NCBI GenBank assembly: GCA_026874595.1
Contig: CM049313.1
Span: 27,772,008 to 27,836,007, forward strand
Source: Sipunculus nudus
Lineage: Eukaryota > Annelida > Sipuncula > Golfingiida > Sipunculidae
DNA length: 64,000 bases
Reading direction: 5' to 3'
Positions 38,501 to 52,072 of the stretch are shown here, piece after piece. A program made the translations under genes and the position numbers. The notes below the pieces were generated by a model, which was not told where the DNA came from, did not search any database, and worked only from the letters and a program-made list of their open reading frames with translations. Position 1 is the stretch's first letter. Every line of letters starts with the position of its first letter.

Positions 38501-39350
38501 CAAAAATAGGAAAAACATGCGCGACCAGTCTGCAGGAACTGATGAAACACTCCATGATCAATATGCATGCAAAGAATCAAGGTGACCAAGGCATCAGTTA
38601 TTCAGATACTGGAGCTTTTGTATCAAATCATCAATTATTCTGGGGGCTTCTTATGAACTCCATAGCTCCGAGGATATAAGTAACACAGACTCTAATTTCA
38701 GGGTTCCAAGGTGATTTCCCTAGGACCTCCCTGGGTGTACAGTTAAAAGATTCTAGGTCTAATGGTTACGATTTGTGCCCTGTTAACAGAAGACCGCTTC
38801 ATTTGGTCTCAAAAATAGGAAAAACATGCGCGACCAGTCTGCAGGAACTGATGAAACACTCCATGATCAATATGCATGCAAAGAAACAAGGCGACCAAGG
38901 CATCAGTTATTCAGATACTGGAGCTTTTGTATCAAATCATCAATTATTCTGGGGGCTTCTTATGAGCTCAATAGCTCCGAGGATATAGGTAACACAGACT
39001 CTAATTTCAGGTTTCCAAGGTGATTTCCCTAGGACCTCCCTGGGTGTACAGTTAAAAGATTCTAGGACTAATGGTTACGATTTGTGCCCTGTTAACAGAT
39101 GACCGCTTCATTTGGTCTCAAAAATAGGAAAAACATGCGCGACCAGTCTGCAGGAACTGATGAAAAACTCCATGATCAATATGCATGCAAAGAATCAAGG
39201 CGACCAAGGCATCAGTTATTCAGATACTGGAGCTTTTGTATCAAATCATCAATTATTCTGAGGGCGTCTTAGAGCCCTTTAGCTCCGAGGATATAGGTAA
39301 CACAGACTTTAATTTCAGGTTTCCAAGGTGATTTCCCTAGGACCTACCTG
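29523..39350 (+). repeat. Tandem pair of a 16-monomer higher-order repeat (4,942 bp each)
   Basis: The two units start at 29523 and 34465. Matching rare changes at the same offset include GGTTACAATTTG (about 30732 and 35674), TCTAGTTCTAAT (about 31340 and 36282), ACAGTGAAAAG (about 31635 and 36577), AACTGAAGAAAC (about 32361 and 37303), AACTGATAAAAC (about 32671 and 37613) and AATAGAAAAAAC (about 32946 and 37888). Homology ends near 39350, where the second copy switches to a GTACAGTTAAGAGG spacer and a different monomer series. Confidence 0.85.
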
Positions 39351-41876
39351 GGGGTACAGTTAAGAGGTTCTAGGTCTAATGGTTACGATTTGTGCCCTGT
39401 TAACAGATGACCGCTTCATTTGGTCTCAAAAATAGGAAAAACATGCGCGACCAGTCTGCAGGAACTGATGAAACACTCCATGATCAATATGCAAGCAAAG
39501 AAACAAGGCGACCAAGGGATCAGTTATTCAGATCCTGGAGCTTTTGTATCAAATCATCAATTATTCTGGGGGCTTCATATGAGCTCCATAGCTCCGAGGA
39601 TATAGGTAACACAGACTCTAATTTCAGGTTTCCAAGGTGATTTCCCTAGGACCTCCCTGGGTGTACAGTTAAGAGGTTCTAGGTCTAATGGTTACGATTT
39701 GTGCCCTGTTAACAGATGACCGCTTCATTTGGTCTCAAAAATAGGAAAAACATGCGCGACCAGTCTGCAGGAACTGAAGAAACACTCCATGATCAATATG
39801 CATGCAAAGAAACAAGGCGACCAAGGCATCAGTTATTCAGATACTGGAGCTTTTGTATCAAATCATCAATTATTCTGGGGGCTTCTTATGAACTCCATAG
39901 CTCCGAGGATATAAGTAACACAGACTCTAATTTCAGGGTTCCAAGGTGATTTCCCTAGGACCTCCCTGGGTGTACAGTTAAAAGATTCTAGGTCTAATGG
40001 TTACGATTTGTGCCCTGTTAACAGAAGACCGCTTCATTTGGTCTCAAAAATAGGAAAAACATGCGCGACCAGTCTGCAGGAACTGATGAAACACTCCATG
40101 ATCAATATGCATGCAAAGAAACAAGGCGACCAAGGCATCAGTTATTCAGATACTGGAGCTTTTGTATCAAATCATCAATTATTCTGGGGGCTTCTTATGA
40201 GCTCAATAGCTCCGAGGATATAGGTAACACAGACTCTAATTTCAGGTTTCCAAGGTGATTTCCCTAGGACCTCCCTGGGTGTACAGTTAAAAGATTCTAG
40301 GACTAATGGTTACGATTTGTGCCCTGTTAACAGATGACCGCTTCATTTGGTCTCAAAAATAGGAAAAACATGCGCGACCAGTCTGCAGGAACTGATGAAA
40401 AACTCCATGATCAATATGCATGCAAAGAATCAAGGCGACCAAGGCATCAGTTATTCAGATACTGGAGCTTTTGTATCAAATCATCAATTATTCTGAGGGC
40501 GTCTTAGAGCCCTTTAGCTCCGAGGATATAGGTAACACAGACTTTAATTTCAGGTTTCCAAGGTGATTTCCCTAGGACCTACCTGGGGGTACAGTTAAAA
40601 GATTCTAGGTCTAATGGTTACGATTTGTGCCCTGTTAACAGATGAACGCTTCATTTGGTCTCAAAAATAGGAAAAACATGCGCGACCAGTCTGCAGGAAC
40701 TGATGAAATACTCCATGATCAATATGCATGCAAAGAATCAAGGCGACCAAGGCATCAGTTATTCAGATACTGGAGCTTTTGTATCAAATCATCAATTATT
40801 CTGGGGGCTTCTTATGAGCTCCATAGCTCCGAGGATATAGGTAACACAGACTTTAATTTCAGGTTTCCAAGGTGATTTCCCTAGGACCTCCCTGGGTGTA
40901 CAGTTAAAAGATTCTAGGTCTAATGGTTACGATTTGTGCCCTGTTAACAGATGACCGCTTCATTTGGTCTCAAAAATAGGAAAAACATGCGCGACCAGTC
41001 TGCAGGAACTGATGAAACACTCCATGATCAATATGCATGCAAAGAATCAAGGTGACCAAGGCATCAGTTATTCAGATACTGGAGCTTTTGTATCAAATCA
41101 TCAATTATTCTGGGGGCTTCTTATGAACTCCATAGCTCCGAGGATATAAGTAACACAGACTCTAATTTCAGGGTTCCAAGGTGATTTCCCTAGGACCTCC
41201 CTGGGTGTACAGTTAAAAGATTCTAGGTCTAATGGTTACGATTTGTGCCCTGTTAACAGAAGACCGCTTCATTTGGTCTCAAAAATAGGAAAAACATGCG
41301 CGACCAGTCTGCAGGAACTGATGAAACACTCCATGATCAATATGCATGCAAAGAAACAAGGCGACCAAGGCATCAGTTATTCAGATACTGGAGCTTTTGT
41401 ATCAAATCATCAATTATTCTGGGGGCTTCTTATGAGCTCAATAGCTCCGAGGATATAGGTAACACAGACTCTAATTTCAGGTTTCCAAGGTGATTTCCCT
41501 AGGACCTCCCTGGGTGTACAGTTAAAAGATTCTAGGACTAATGGTTACGATTTGTGCCCTGTTAACAGATGACCGCTTCATTTGGTCTCAAAAATAGGAA
41601 AAACATGCGCGACCAGTCTGCAGGAACTGATGAAAAACTCCATGATCAATATGCATGCAAAGAATCAAGGCGACCAAGGCATCAGTTATTCAGATACTGG
41701 AGCTTTTGTATCAAATCATCAATTATTCTGAGGGCGTCTTAGAGCCCTTTAGCTCCGAGGATATAGGTAACACAGACTTTAATTTCAGGTTTCCAAGGTG
41801 ATTTCCCTAGGACCTACCTGGGGGTACAGTTAAAAGATTCTAGGTCTAATGGTTACGATTTGTGCCCTGTTAACAG
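38172..41876 (+). repeat. 4-monomer periodicity (about 1,235 bp)
   Basis: The distinctive 308-bp monomer with CTTAGAGCCC occurs at spacings of 1,235 bp (near 38033, 39268, 40503 and 41738). GATGAAATACTCC monomers start at 38172, 40642 and 41877. The quartet 40642-41876 is an almost exact repeat of 38172-39406. The middle quartet (39407-40641) has its first two monomers replaced by a series carrying AGATCCTGG and AACTGAAGAAAC, copied from the series at 36920-37537. Confidence 0.7.
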
Positions 41877-44800
41877 ATGAACGCTTCATTTGGTCTCAAA
41901 AATAGGAAAAACATGCGCGACCAGTCTGCAGGAACTGATGAAATACTCCATGATCAATATGCATGCAAAGAATCAAGGCGACCAAGGCATCAGTTATTCA
42001 GATACTGGAGCTTTTGTATCAAATCATCAATTATTCTGGGGGCTTCTTATGAGCTCCATAGCTCCGAGGATATAGGTAACACAGACTTTAATTTCAGGTT
42101 TCCAAGGTGATTTCCCTAGGACCTCCCTGGGTGTACAGTTAAAAGATTCTAGGTCTAATGGTTACGATTTGTGCCCTGTTAACAGATGACCGCTTCATTT
42201 GGTCTCAAAAATAGGAAAAACATGCGCGACCAGTCTGCAGGAACTGATGAAACACTCCATGATCAATATGCATGCAAAGAATCAAGGTGACCAAGGCATC
42301 AGTTATTCAGATACTGGAGCTTTTGTATCAAATCATAAATTATTCTGGGGGCTTCTTAAGAGGTCCATAGCTCCAAGGTTATAGGTAACACAGACTCGAA
42401 TTTCAGGTTTCCAAGGTGATTTCCCTAGGACCTCCCTGGGTGTACAGTTAAGAGGTTCTAGGTCTAATGGTTACGATTTGTGCCCTGTTAACAGATGACC
42501 GCTTCATTTGGTCTCAAAAATAGGAAAAACATGCGCGACCAGTCTGCAGGAACTGATGAAACACTCCATGATCAATATGCATGCAAAGGATCAAGGCGAC
42601 CAAGGCATCAGTTATTCAGATACTGGAGCTTTTGTATCAAATCATCAATTATTCTGGGGGCTTCTTATGAGCTCCATAGCTCCGAGGATATAGGTAACAC
42701 AGACTCTAATTTCAGGTTTCCAAGGTGATTTCTCTAGGAACTCCCTGGGTGTACAGTTAAAAGATTCTAGGACTAATGGTTACGATTTGTGCCCTGTTAA
42801 CAGATGACCGCTTTATTTGGTCTCAAAAATAGGAAAAACATGCGCGACCAGTCGGCAGGAACTGATGAAACACTCCATGATCAATATGCATGCAAAGGAT
42901 CAAGGCGACCAAGGCATCAGTTATTCAGATACTGGAGCTTTTGTATCAAATCATCAATTATTCTGGGGGCTTCTTATGAACTCCATAGCTCCGAGGATAT
43001 AGGTAACACAGACTCTAATTTCAGGGTTCCAAGGTGATTTCCCTAGGACCTCCCTGGGTGTACAGTTAAAAGATTCTAGGTCTAATGGTTACAATTTGTG
43101 CCCTGTTAACAGAAGACCGCTTCATTTGGTCTCAAAAATAGGAAAAACATGCGCGACCAGTCTGCAGGAACTGATGAAACACTCCATGATCAATATGCAT
43201 GCAAAGAAACAAGGCGACCAAGGCATCAGTTATTCAGATACTGGAGCTTTTGTATCAAATCATCAATTATTCTGGGGGCTTCTTATGAGCTCAATAGCTC
43301 CGAGGATATAGGTAACACAGACTCTAATTTCAGGTTTCCAAGGTGATTTCCCTAGGACCTCCCTGGGTGTACAGTTAAAAGATTCTAGGACTAATGGTTA
43401 CGATTTGTGCCCTGTTAACAGATGACCGCTTCATTTGGTCTCAAAAATAGGAAAAACATGCGCGACCAGTCTGCAGGAACTGATGAAAAACTCCATGATC
43501 AATATGCATGCAAAGAATCAAGGCGACCAAGGGATCAGTTATTCAGATATTGGAGCTTTTGTATCAAATCATCAATTATTCTGAGGGCGTCTTACGAGCC
43601 CTTTAGCTCCGAGGATATAGGTAACACAGACTTTAATTTCAGGTTTCCAAGGTGATTTCCCTAGGACCTACCTGGGGGTACAGTTAAAAGATTCTAGTTC
43701 TAATGGTTACGATTTGTGCCCTGTTAACAGATGAACGCTTCATTTGGTCTCAAAAATAGGAAAAACATGCGCGACCAGTCTGCAGGAACTGATGAAACAC
43801 TCCATGATCAATATGCATGCAAAGAATCAAGGCGACCAAGGCATCAGTTATTCAGATACTGGAGCTTTTGTATCAAATCATCAATTATTCTGGGGGCTTC
43901 TTATGAGCTCCATAGCTCCGAGGATATAGGTAACACAGACTTTAGTTTCAGGTTTCCAAGGTGATTTCCCTAGGACCTCCCTGGGTGTACAGTGAAAAGA
44001 TTCTAGGTCTAATGGTTACGATTTGTGCCCTGTTAACAGATGACCGCTTCATTTGGTCTCAAAAATAGGAAAAACATGCGCGACCATTCTGCAGGAACTG
44101 ATGAAACACTCCATGATCAATATGCATGCAAAGAATCAAGGTGACCAAGGCATCAGTTATTCAGATACTGGAGCTTTTGTATCAAATCATCAATTATTCT
44201 GGGGGCTTCTTATGAACTCCATAGCTCCGAGGATATAGGTAACACAGACTCTAATTTCAGGGTTCCAAGGTGATTTCCCTAGGACCTCCCTGGGTGTACA
44301 GTTAAAAGATTCTAGGTCTAATGGTTACGATTTGTGCCCTGTTAACAGAAGACCGCTTCATTTGGTCTCAAAAATAGGAAAAACATGCGCGACCAGTCTG
44401 CAGGAACTGATGAAACACTCCATGATCAATATGCAAGCAAAGAAACAAGGCGACCAAGGGATCAGTTATTCAGATACTGGAGCTTTTGTATCAAATCATC
44501 AATTATTCTTGGGGCTTCTTATGAGCTCCATAGCTCCGAGGATATAGGTAACACAGACTCTAATTTCAGGTTTCCAAGGTGATTTCCCTAGGACCTCCCT
44601 GGGTGTACAGTTAAGAGGTTCTAGGTCTAATGGTTACGATTTGTGCCCTGTTAACAGATGACCGCTTCATTTGGTCACAAAAATAGGAAAAACATGCGCG
44701 ACCAGTCTGCAGGAACTGATGAAACACTCCATGATCAATATGCATGCAAAGAAACAAGGCGACCAAGGCATCAGTTATTCAGATACTGGAGCTTTTGTAT

Positions 44801-47800
44801 CAAATCATCAATTATTCTGGGGGCTTCTTATGAACTCCATAGCTCCGAGGATATAAGTAACACAGACTCTAATTTCAGGGTTCCAAGGTGATTTCCCTAG
44901 GACCTCCCTGGGTGTACAGTTAAAAGATTCTAGGTCTAATGGTTACGATTTGTGCCCTGTTAACAGAAGACCGCTTCATTTGGTCTCAAAAATAGGAAAA
45001 ACATGCGCGACCAGTCTGCAGGAACTGATGAAACACTCCATGATCAATATGCATGCAAAGAAACAAGGCGACCAAGGCATCAGTTATTCAGATACTGGAG
45101 CTTTTGTATCAAATCATCAATTATTCTGGGGGCTTCTTATGAGCTCAATAGCTCCGAGGATATAGGTAACACAGACTCTAATTTCAGGTTTCCAAGGTGA
45201 TTTCCCTAGGACCTCCCTGGGTGTACAGTTAAAAGATTCTAGGACTAATGGTTACGATTTGTGCCCTGTTAACAGATGACCGCTTCATTTGGTCTCAAAA
45301 ATAGGAAAAACATGCGCGACCAGTCTGCAGGAACTGATGAAAAACTCCATGATCAATATGCATGCAAAGAATCAAGGCGACCAAGGCATCAGTTATTCAG
45401 ATACTGGAGCTTTTGTATCAAATCATCAATTATTCTGAGGGCGTCTTAGAGCCCTTTAGCTCCGAGGATATAGGTAACACAGACTTTAATTTCAGGTTTC
45501 CAAGGTGATTTCCCTAGGACCTACCTGGGGGTACAGTTAAAAGATTCTAGGTCTAATGGTTACGATTTGTGCCCTGTTAACAGATGAACGCTTCATTTGG
45601 TCTCAAAAATAGGAAAAACATGCGCGACCAGTCTGCAGGAACTGATGAAATACTCCATGATCAATATGCATGCAAAGAATCAAGGCGACCAAGGCATCAG
45701 TTATTCAGATACTGGAGCTTTTGTATCAAATCATCAATTATTCTGGGGGCTTCTTATGAGCTCCATAGCTCCGAGGATATAGGTAACACAGACTTTAATT
45801 TCAGGTTTCCAAGGTGATTTCCCTAGGACCTCCCTGGGTGTACAGTTAAAAGATTCTAGGTCTAATGGTTACGATTTGTGCCCTGTTAACAGATGACCGC
45901 TTCATTTGGTCTCAAAAATAGGAAAAACATGCGCGACCAGTCTGCAGGAACTGATGAAACACTCCATGATCAATATGCATGCAAAGAATCAAGGTGACCA
46001 AGGCATCAGTTATTCAGATACTGGAGCTTTTGTATCAAATCATAAATTATTCTGGGGGCTTCTTATGAGGTCCATAGCTCCAAGGTTATAGGTAACATAG
46101 ACTCGAATTTCAGGTTTCCAAGGTGATTTCCCTAGGACCTCCCTGGGTGTACAGTTAAGAGGTTCTAGGTCTAATGGTTACGATTTGTGCCCTGTTAACA
46201 GATGACCGCTTCATTTGGTCTCAAAAATAGGAAAAACATGCGCGACCAGTCTGCAGGAACTGATGAAACACTCCATGATCAATATGCATGCAAAGGATCA
46301 AGGCGACCAAGGCATCAGTTATTCAGATACTGGAGCTTTTGTATCAAATCATCAATTATTCTGGGGGCTTCTTATGAGCTCCATAGCTCCGAGGATATAG
46401 GTAACACAGACTCTAATTTCAGGTTTCCAAGGTGATTTCTCTAGGAACTCCCTGGGTGTACAGTTAAAAGATTCTAGGACTAATGGTTACGATTTGTGCC
46501 CTGTTAACAGATGACCGCTTTATTTGGTCTCAAAAATAGGAAAAACATGCGCGACCAGTCGGCAGGAACTGATGAAACACTCCATGATCAATATGCATGC
46601 AAAGGATCAAGGCGACCAAGGCATCAGTTATTCAGATACTGGAGCTTTTGTATCAAATCATCAATTATTCTGGGGGCTTCTTATGAACTCCATAGCTCCG
46701 AGGATATAGGTAACACAGACTCTAATTTCAGGGTTCCAAGGTGATTTCCCTAGGACCTCCCTGGGTGTACAGTTAAAAGATTCTAGGTCTAATGGTTACG
46801 ATTTGTGCCCTGTTAACAGAAGACCGCTTCATTTGGTCTCAAAAATAGGGAAAACATGCGCGACCAGTCTGCAGGAACTGATGAAACACTCCATGATCAA
46901 TATGCATGCACAGAAACAAGGCGACCAAGGCATCAGTTATTCAGATACTGGAGCTTTTGTATCAAATCATCAATTATTCTGGGGGCTTCTTATGAGCTCA
47001 ATAGCTCCGAGGATATAGGTAACACAGACTCTAATTTCAGGTTTCCAAGGTGATTTCCCTAGGACCTCCCTGGGTGTACAGTTAAAAGATTCTAGGACTA
47101 ATGGTTACGATTTGTGCCCTGTTAACAGATGACCGCTTCATTTGGTCTCAAAAATAGGAAAAACATGCGCGACCAGTCTGCAGGAACTGATGAAAAACTC
47201 CATGATCAATATGCATGCAAAGAATCAAGGCGACCAAGGGATCAGTTATTCAGATATTGGAGCTTTTGTATCAAATCATCAGTTATTCTGAGGGCGTCTT
47301 ACGAGCCCTTTAGCTCCGAGGATATAGGTAACACAGACTTTAATTTCAGGTTTCCAAGGTGATTTCCCTAGGACCTACCTGGGGGTACAGTTAAAAGATT
47401 CTAGTTCTAATGGTTACGATTTGTGCCCTGTTAACAGATGAACGCTTCATTTGGTCTCAAAAATAGGAAAAACATGCGCGACCAGTCTGCAGGAACTGAT
47501 GAAACACTCCATGATCAATATGCATGCAAAGAATCAAGGCGACCAAGGCATCAGTTATTCAGATACTGGAGCTTTTGTATCAAATCATCAATTATTCTGG
47601 GGGCTTCTTATGAGCTCCTTAGCTCCGAGGATATAGGTAACACAGACTTTAGTTTCAGGTTTCCAAGGTGATTTCCCTAGGACCTCCCTGGGTGTACAGT
47701 TAAAAGATTCTAGGTCTAATGGTTACGATTTGTGCCCTGTTAACAGATGACCGCTTCATTTGGTCTCAAAAATAGGAAAAACATGCGCGACCAGTCTGCA

Positions 47801-50800
47801 GGAACTGATGAAACACTCCATGATCAATATGCATGCAAAGAATCAAGGTGACCAAGGCATCAGTTATTCAGATACTGGAGCTTTTGTATCAAATCATCAA
47901 TTATTCTGGGGGCTTCTTATGAGCTCCATAGCTCCGAGGTTATAGGTAACACAGACTCGAATTTCAGGTTTCCAAGGTGATTTCCCTAGGACCTCCCTGG
48001 GTGTACAGTTAAAAGATTCTAGGTCTAATGGTTACGATTTGTGCCCTGTTAACAGATGACCGCTTCATTTGGTCTCAAAAATAGGAAAAACATGCGCGAC
48101 CAGTCTGCAGGAACTGATGAAACACTCCATGATCAATATGCAAGCAAAGAAACAAGGCGACCAAGGCATCAGTTATTCAGATACTGGAGCTTTTGTATCA
48201 AATCATCAATTATTCTGGGGGCTTCTTATGAGCTCCATAGCTCCGAGGATATAGGTAACACAGACTCTAATTTCAGGTTTCCAAGGTGATTTCCCTAGGA
48301 CCTCCCTGGGTGTACAGTTAAGAGGTTCTAGGTCTAATGGTTACGATTTGTGCCCTGTTAACAGATGACCGCTTCATTTGGTCTCAAAAATAGGAAAAAC
48401 ATGCGCGACCAGTCTGCAGGAACTGATGAAACACTCCATGATCAATATGCATGCAAAGAAACAAGGCGACCAAGGCATCAGTTATTCAGATACTGGAGCT
48501 TTTGTATCAAATCATCAATTATTCTGGGGGCTTCTTATGAGCTCAATAGCTCCGAGGATATAGGTAACACAGACTTTAATTTCAGGTTTCCAAGGTGATT
48601 TCCCTAGGACCTCCCTGGGTGTACAGTTAAAAGATTCTAGGTCTAATGGTTACGATTTGTGCCCTGTTAACAGATGACCGCTTCATTTGGTCTCAAAAAT
48701 AGGAAAAACATGCGCGACCAGTCTGCAGGAACTGATGAAACACTCCATGATCAATATGCAAGCAAAGAAACAAGGCGACCAAGGCATCAGTTATTCAGAT
48801 ACTGGAGCTTTTGTATCAAATCATAAATTATTCTGGGGGCTTCTTATGAGCTCAATAGCTCCGAGGTTATAGGTAACACAGACTCGAATTTCAGGTTTCC
48901 AAGGTGATTTCCCTAGGACCTCCCTGGGTGTACAGTTAAAAGATTCTAGGTCTAATGGTTACGATTTGTGCCCTGTTAACAGATGACCGCTTCATTTGGT
49001 CTCAAAAATAGGAAAAACATGCGCGACCAGTCTGCAGGAACTGATGAAACACTCCATGATCAATATGCATGCGAAGAATCAAGGCGACCAAGGCATCAGT
49101 TATTCAGATACTGGAGCTTTTGTATCAAATCATCAATTATTCTGGGGGCTTCTTATGAGCTCCATAGCTCCGAGGATATAGGTAACACAGACTTTAATTT
49201 CAGGTTTCCAAGGTGATTTCCCTAGGACCTCCCTGGGTGTACAGTTAAAAGATTCTAGGTCTAATGGTTACGATTTGTGCCCTGTTAACAGATGACCGCT
49301 TCATTTGGTCTCAAAAATAGGAAAAACATGCGCGACCAGTCTGCAGGAACTGATGAAACACTTCATGATCAATATGCATGCAAAGAATCAAGGTGACCAA
49401 GGCATCAGTTATTCAGATACTGTAGCTTTTGTATCAAATCATCAATTATTCTGGGGGCTTCTTATGAGCTCCATAGCTCCGAGGTTATAGGTAACACAGA
49501 CTCGAATTTCAGGTTTCCAAGGTTATTTCCCTAGGACCTCCCTGGGTGTACAGTTAAAAGATTCTAGGTCTAATGGTTACGATTTGTGCCCTGTTAACAG
49601 ATGACCGCTTCATTTGGTCTCAAAAATAGGAAAAACATGCGCGACCAGTCTGCAGGAACTGATGAAACACTCCATGATCAATATGCAAGCAAAGAAACAA
49701 GGCGACCAAGGCATCAGTTATTCAGATACTGGAGCTTTTGTATCAAATCATCAATTATTCTGGGGGCTTCTTATGAGCTCCATAGCTCCGAGGATATAGG
49801 TAACACAGACTCTAATTTCAGGTTTCCAAGGTGATTTCCCTAGGACCTCCCTGGGTGTACAGTTAAGAGGTTCTAGGTCTAATGGTTACGATTTGTGCCC
49901 TGTTAACAGATGACCGCTTCATTTGGTCTCAAAAATAGGAAAAACATGCGCGACCAGTCTGCAGGAACTGATGAAACACTCCATGATCAATATGCATGCA
50001 AAGAAACAAGGCGACCAAGGCATCAGTTATTCAGATACTGGAGCTTTTGTATCAAATCATCAATTATTCTGGGGGCTTCTTATGAACTCCATAGCTCCGA
50101 GGATATAAGTAACACAGACTCTAATTTCAGGGTTCCAAGGTGATTTCCCTAGGACCTCCCTGGGTGTACAGTTAAAAGATTCTAGGTCTAATGGTTACGA
50201 TTTGTGCCCTGTTAACAGAAGACCGCTTCATTTGGTCTCAAAAATAGGAAAAACATGCGCGACCAGTCTGCAGGAACTGATGAAACACTCCATGATCAAT
50301 ATGCATGCAAAGAAACAAGGCGACCAAGGCATCAGTTATTCAGATACTGGAGCTTTTGTATCAAATCATCAATTATTCTGGGGGCTTCTTATGAGCTCAA
50401 TAGCTCCGAGGATATAGGTAACACAGACTCTAATTTCAGGTTTCCAAGGTGATTTCCCTAGGACCTCCCTGGGTGTACAGTTAAAAGATTCTAGGACTAA
50501 TGGTTACGATTTGTGCCCTGTTAACAGATGACCGCTTCATTTGGTCTCAAAAATAGGAAAAACATGCGCGACCAGTCTGCAGGAACTGATGAAATACTCC
50601 ATGATCAATATGCATGCAAAGAATCAAGGCGACCAAGGCATCAGTTATTCAGATACTGGAGCTTTTGTATCAAATCATCAATTATTCTGGGGGCTTCTTA
50701 TGAGCTCCATAGCTCCGAGGATATAGGTAACACAGACTTTAATTTCAGGTTTCCAAGGTGATTTCCCTAGGACCTCCCTGGGTGTACAGTTAAAAGATTC

Positions 50801-52072
50801 TAGGTCTAATGGTTACGATTTGTGCCCTGTTAACAGATGACCGCTTCATTTGGTCTCAAAAATAGGAAAAACATGCGCGACCAGTCTGCAGGAACTGATG
50901 AAACACTCCATGATCAATATGCATGCAAAGAATCAAGGTGACCAAGGCATCAGTTATTCAGATACTGGAGCTTTTGTATCAAATCATAAATTATTCTGGG
51001 GGCTTCTTATGAGGTCCATAGCTCCAAGGTTATAGGTAACACAGACTCGAATTTCAGGTTTCCAAGGTGATTTCCCTAGGACCTCCCTGGGTGTACAGTT
51101 AAGAGGTTCTAGGTCTAATGGTTACGATTTGTGCCCTGTTAACAGATGACCGCTTCATTTGGTCTCAAAAATAGGAAAAACATGCGCGACCAGTCTGCAG
51201 GAACTGATGAAACACTCCATGATCAATATGCATGCAAAGGATCAAGGCGACCAAGGCATCAGTTATTCAGATACTGGAGCTTTTGTATCAAATCATCAAT
51301 TATTCTGGGGGCTTCTTATGAGCTGCATAGCTCCGAGGATATAGGTAACACAGACTCTAATTTCAGGTTTCCAAGGTGATTTCTCTAGGAACTCCCTGGG
51401 TGTACAGTTAAAAGATTCTAGGACTAATGGTTACGATTTGTGCCCTGTTAACAGATGACCGCTTTATTTGGTCTCAAAAATAGGAAAAACATGCGCGACC
51501 AGTCGGCAGGAACTGATGAAACACTCCATGATCAATATGCATGCAAAGGATCAAGGCGACCAAGGCATCAGTTATTCAGATACTGGAGCTTTTGTATCAA
51601 ATCATCAATTATTCTGGGGGCTTCTTATGAACTCCATAGCTCCGAGGATATAGGTAACACAGACTCTAATTTCAGGGTTCCAAGGTGATTTCCCTAGGAC
51701 CTCCCTGGGTGTACAGTTAAAAGATTCTAGGTCTAATGGTTACGATTTGTGCCCTGTTAACAGAAGACCGCTTCATTTGGTCTCAAAAATAGGAAAAACA
51801 TGCGCGACCAGTCTGCAGGAACTGATGAAACACTCCATGATCAATATGCATGCAAAGAAACAAGGCGACCAAGGCATCAGTTATTCAGATACTGGAGCTT
51901 TTGTATCAAATCATCAATTATTCTGGGGGCTTCTTATGAGCTCAATAGCTCCGAGGATATAGGTAACACAGACTCTAATTTCAGGTTTCCAAGGTGATTT
52001 CCCTAGGACCTCCCTGGGTGTACAGTTAAAAGATTCTAGGACTAATGGTTACGATTTGTGCCCTGTTAACAG

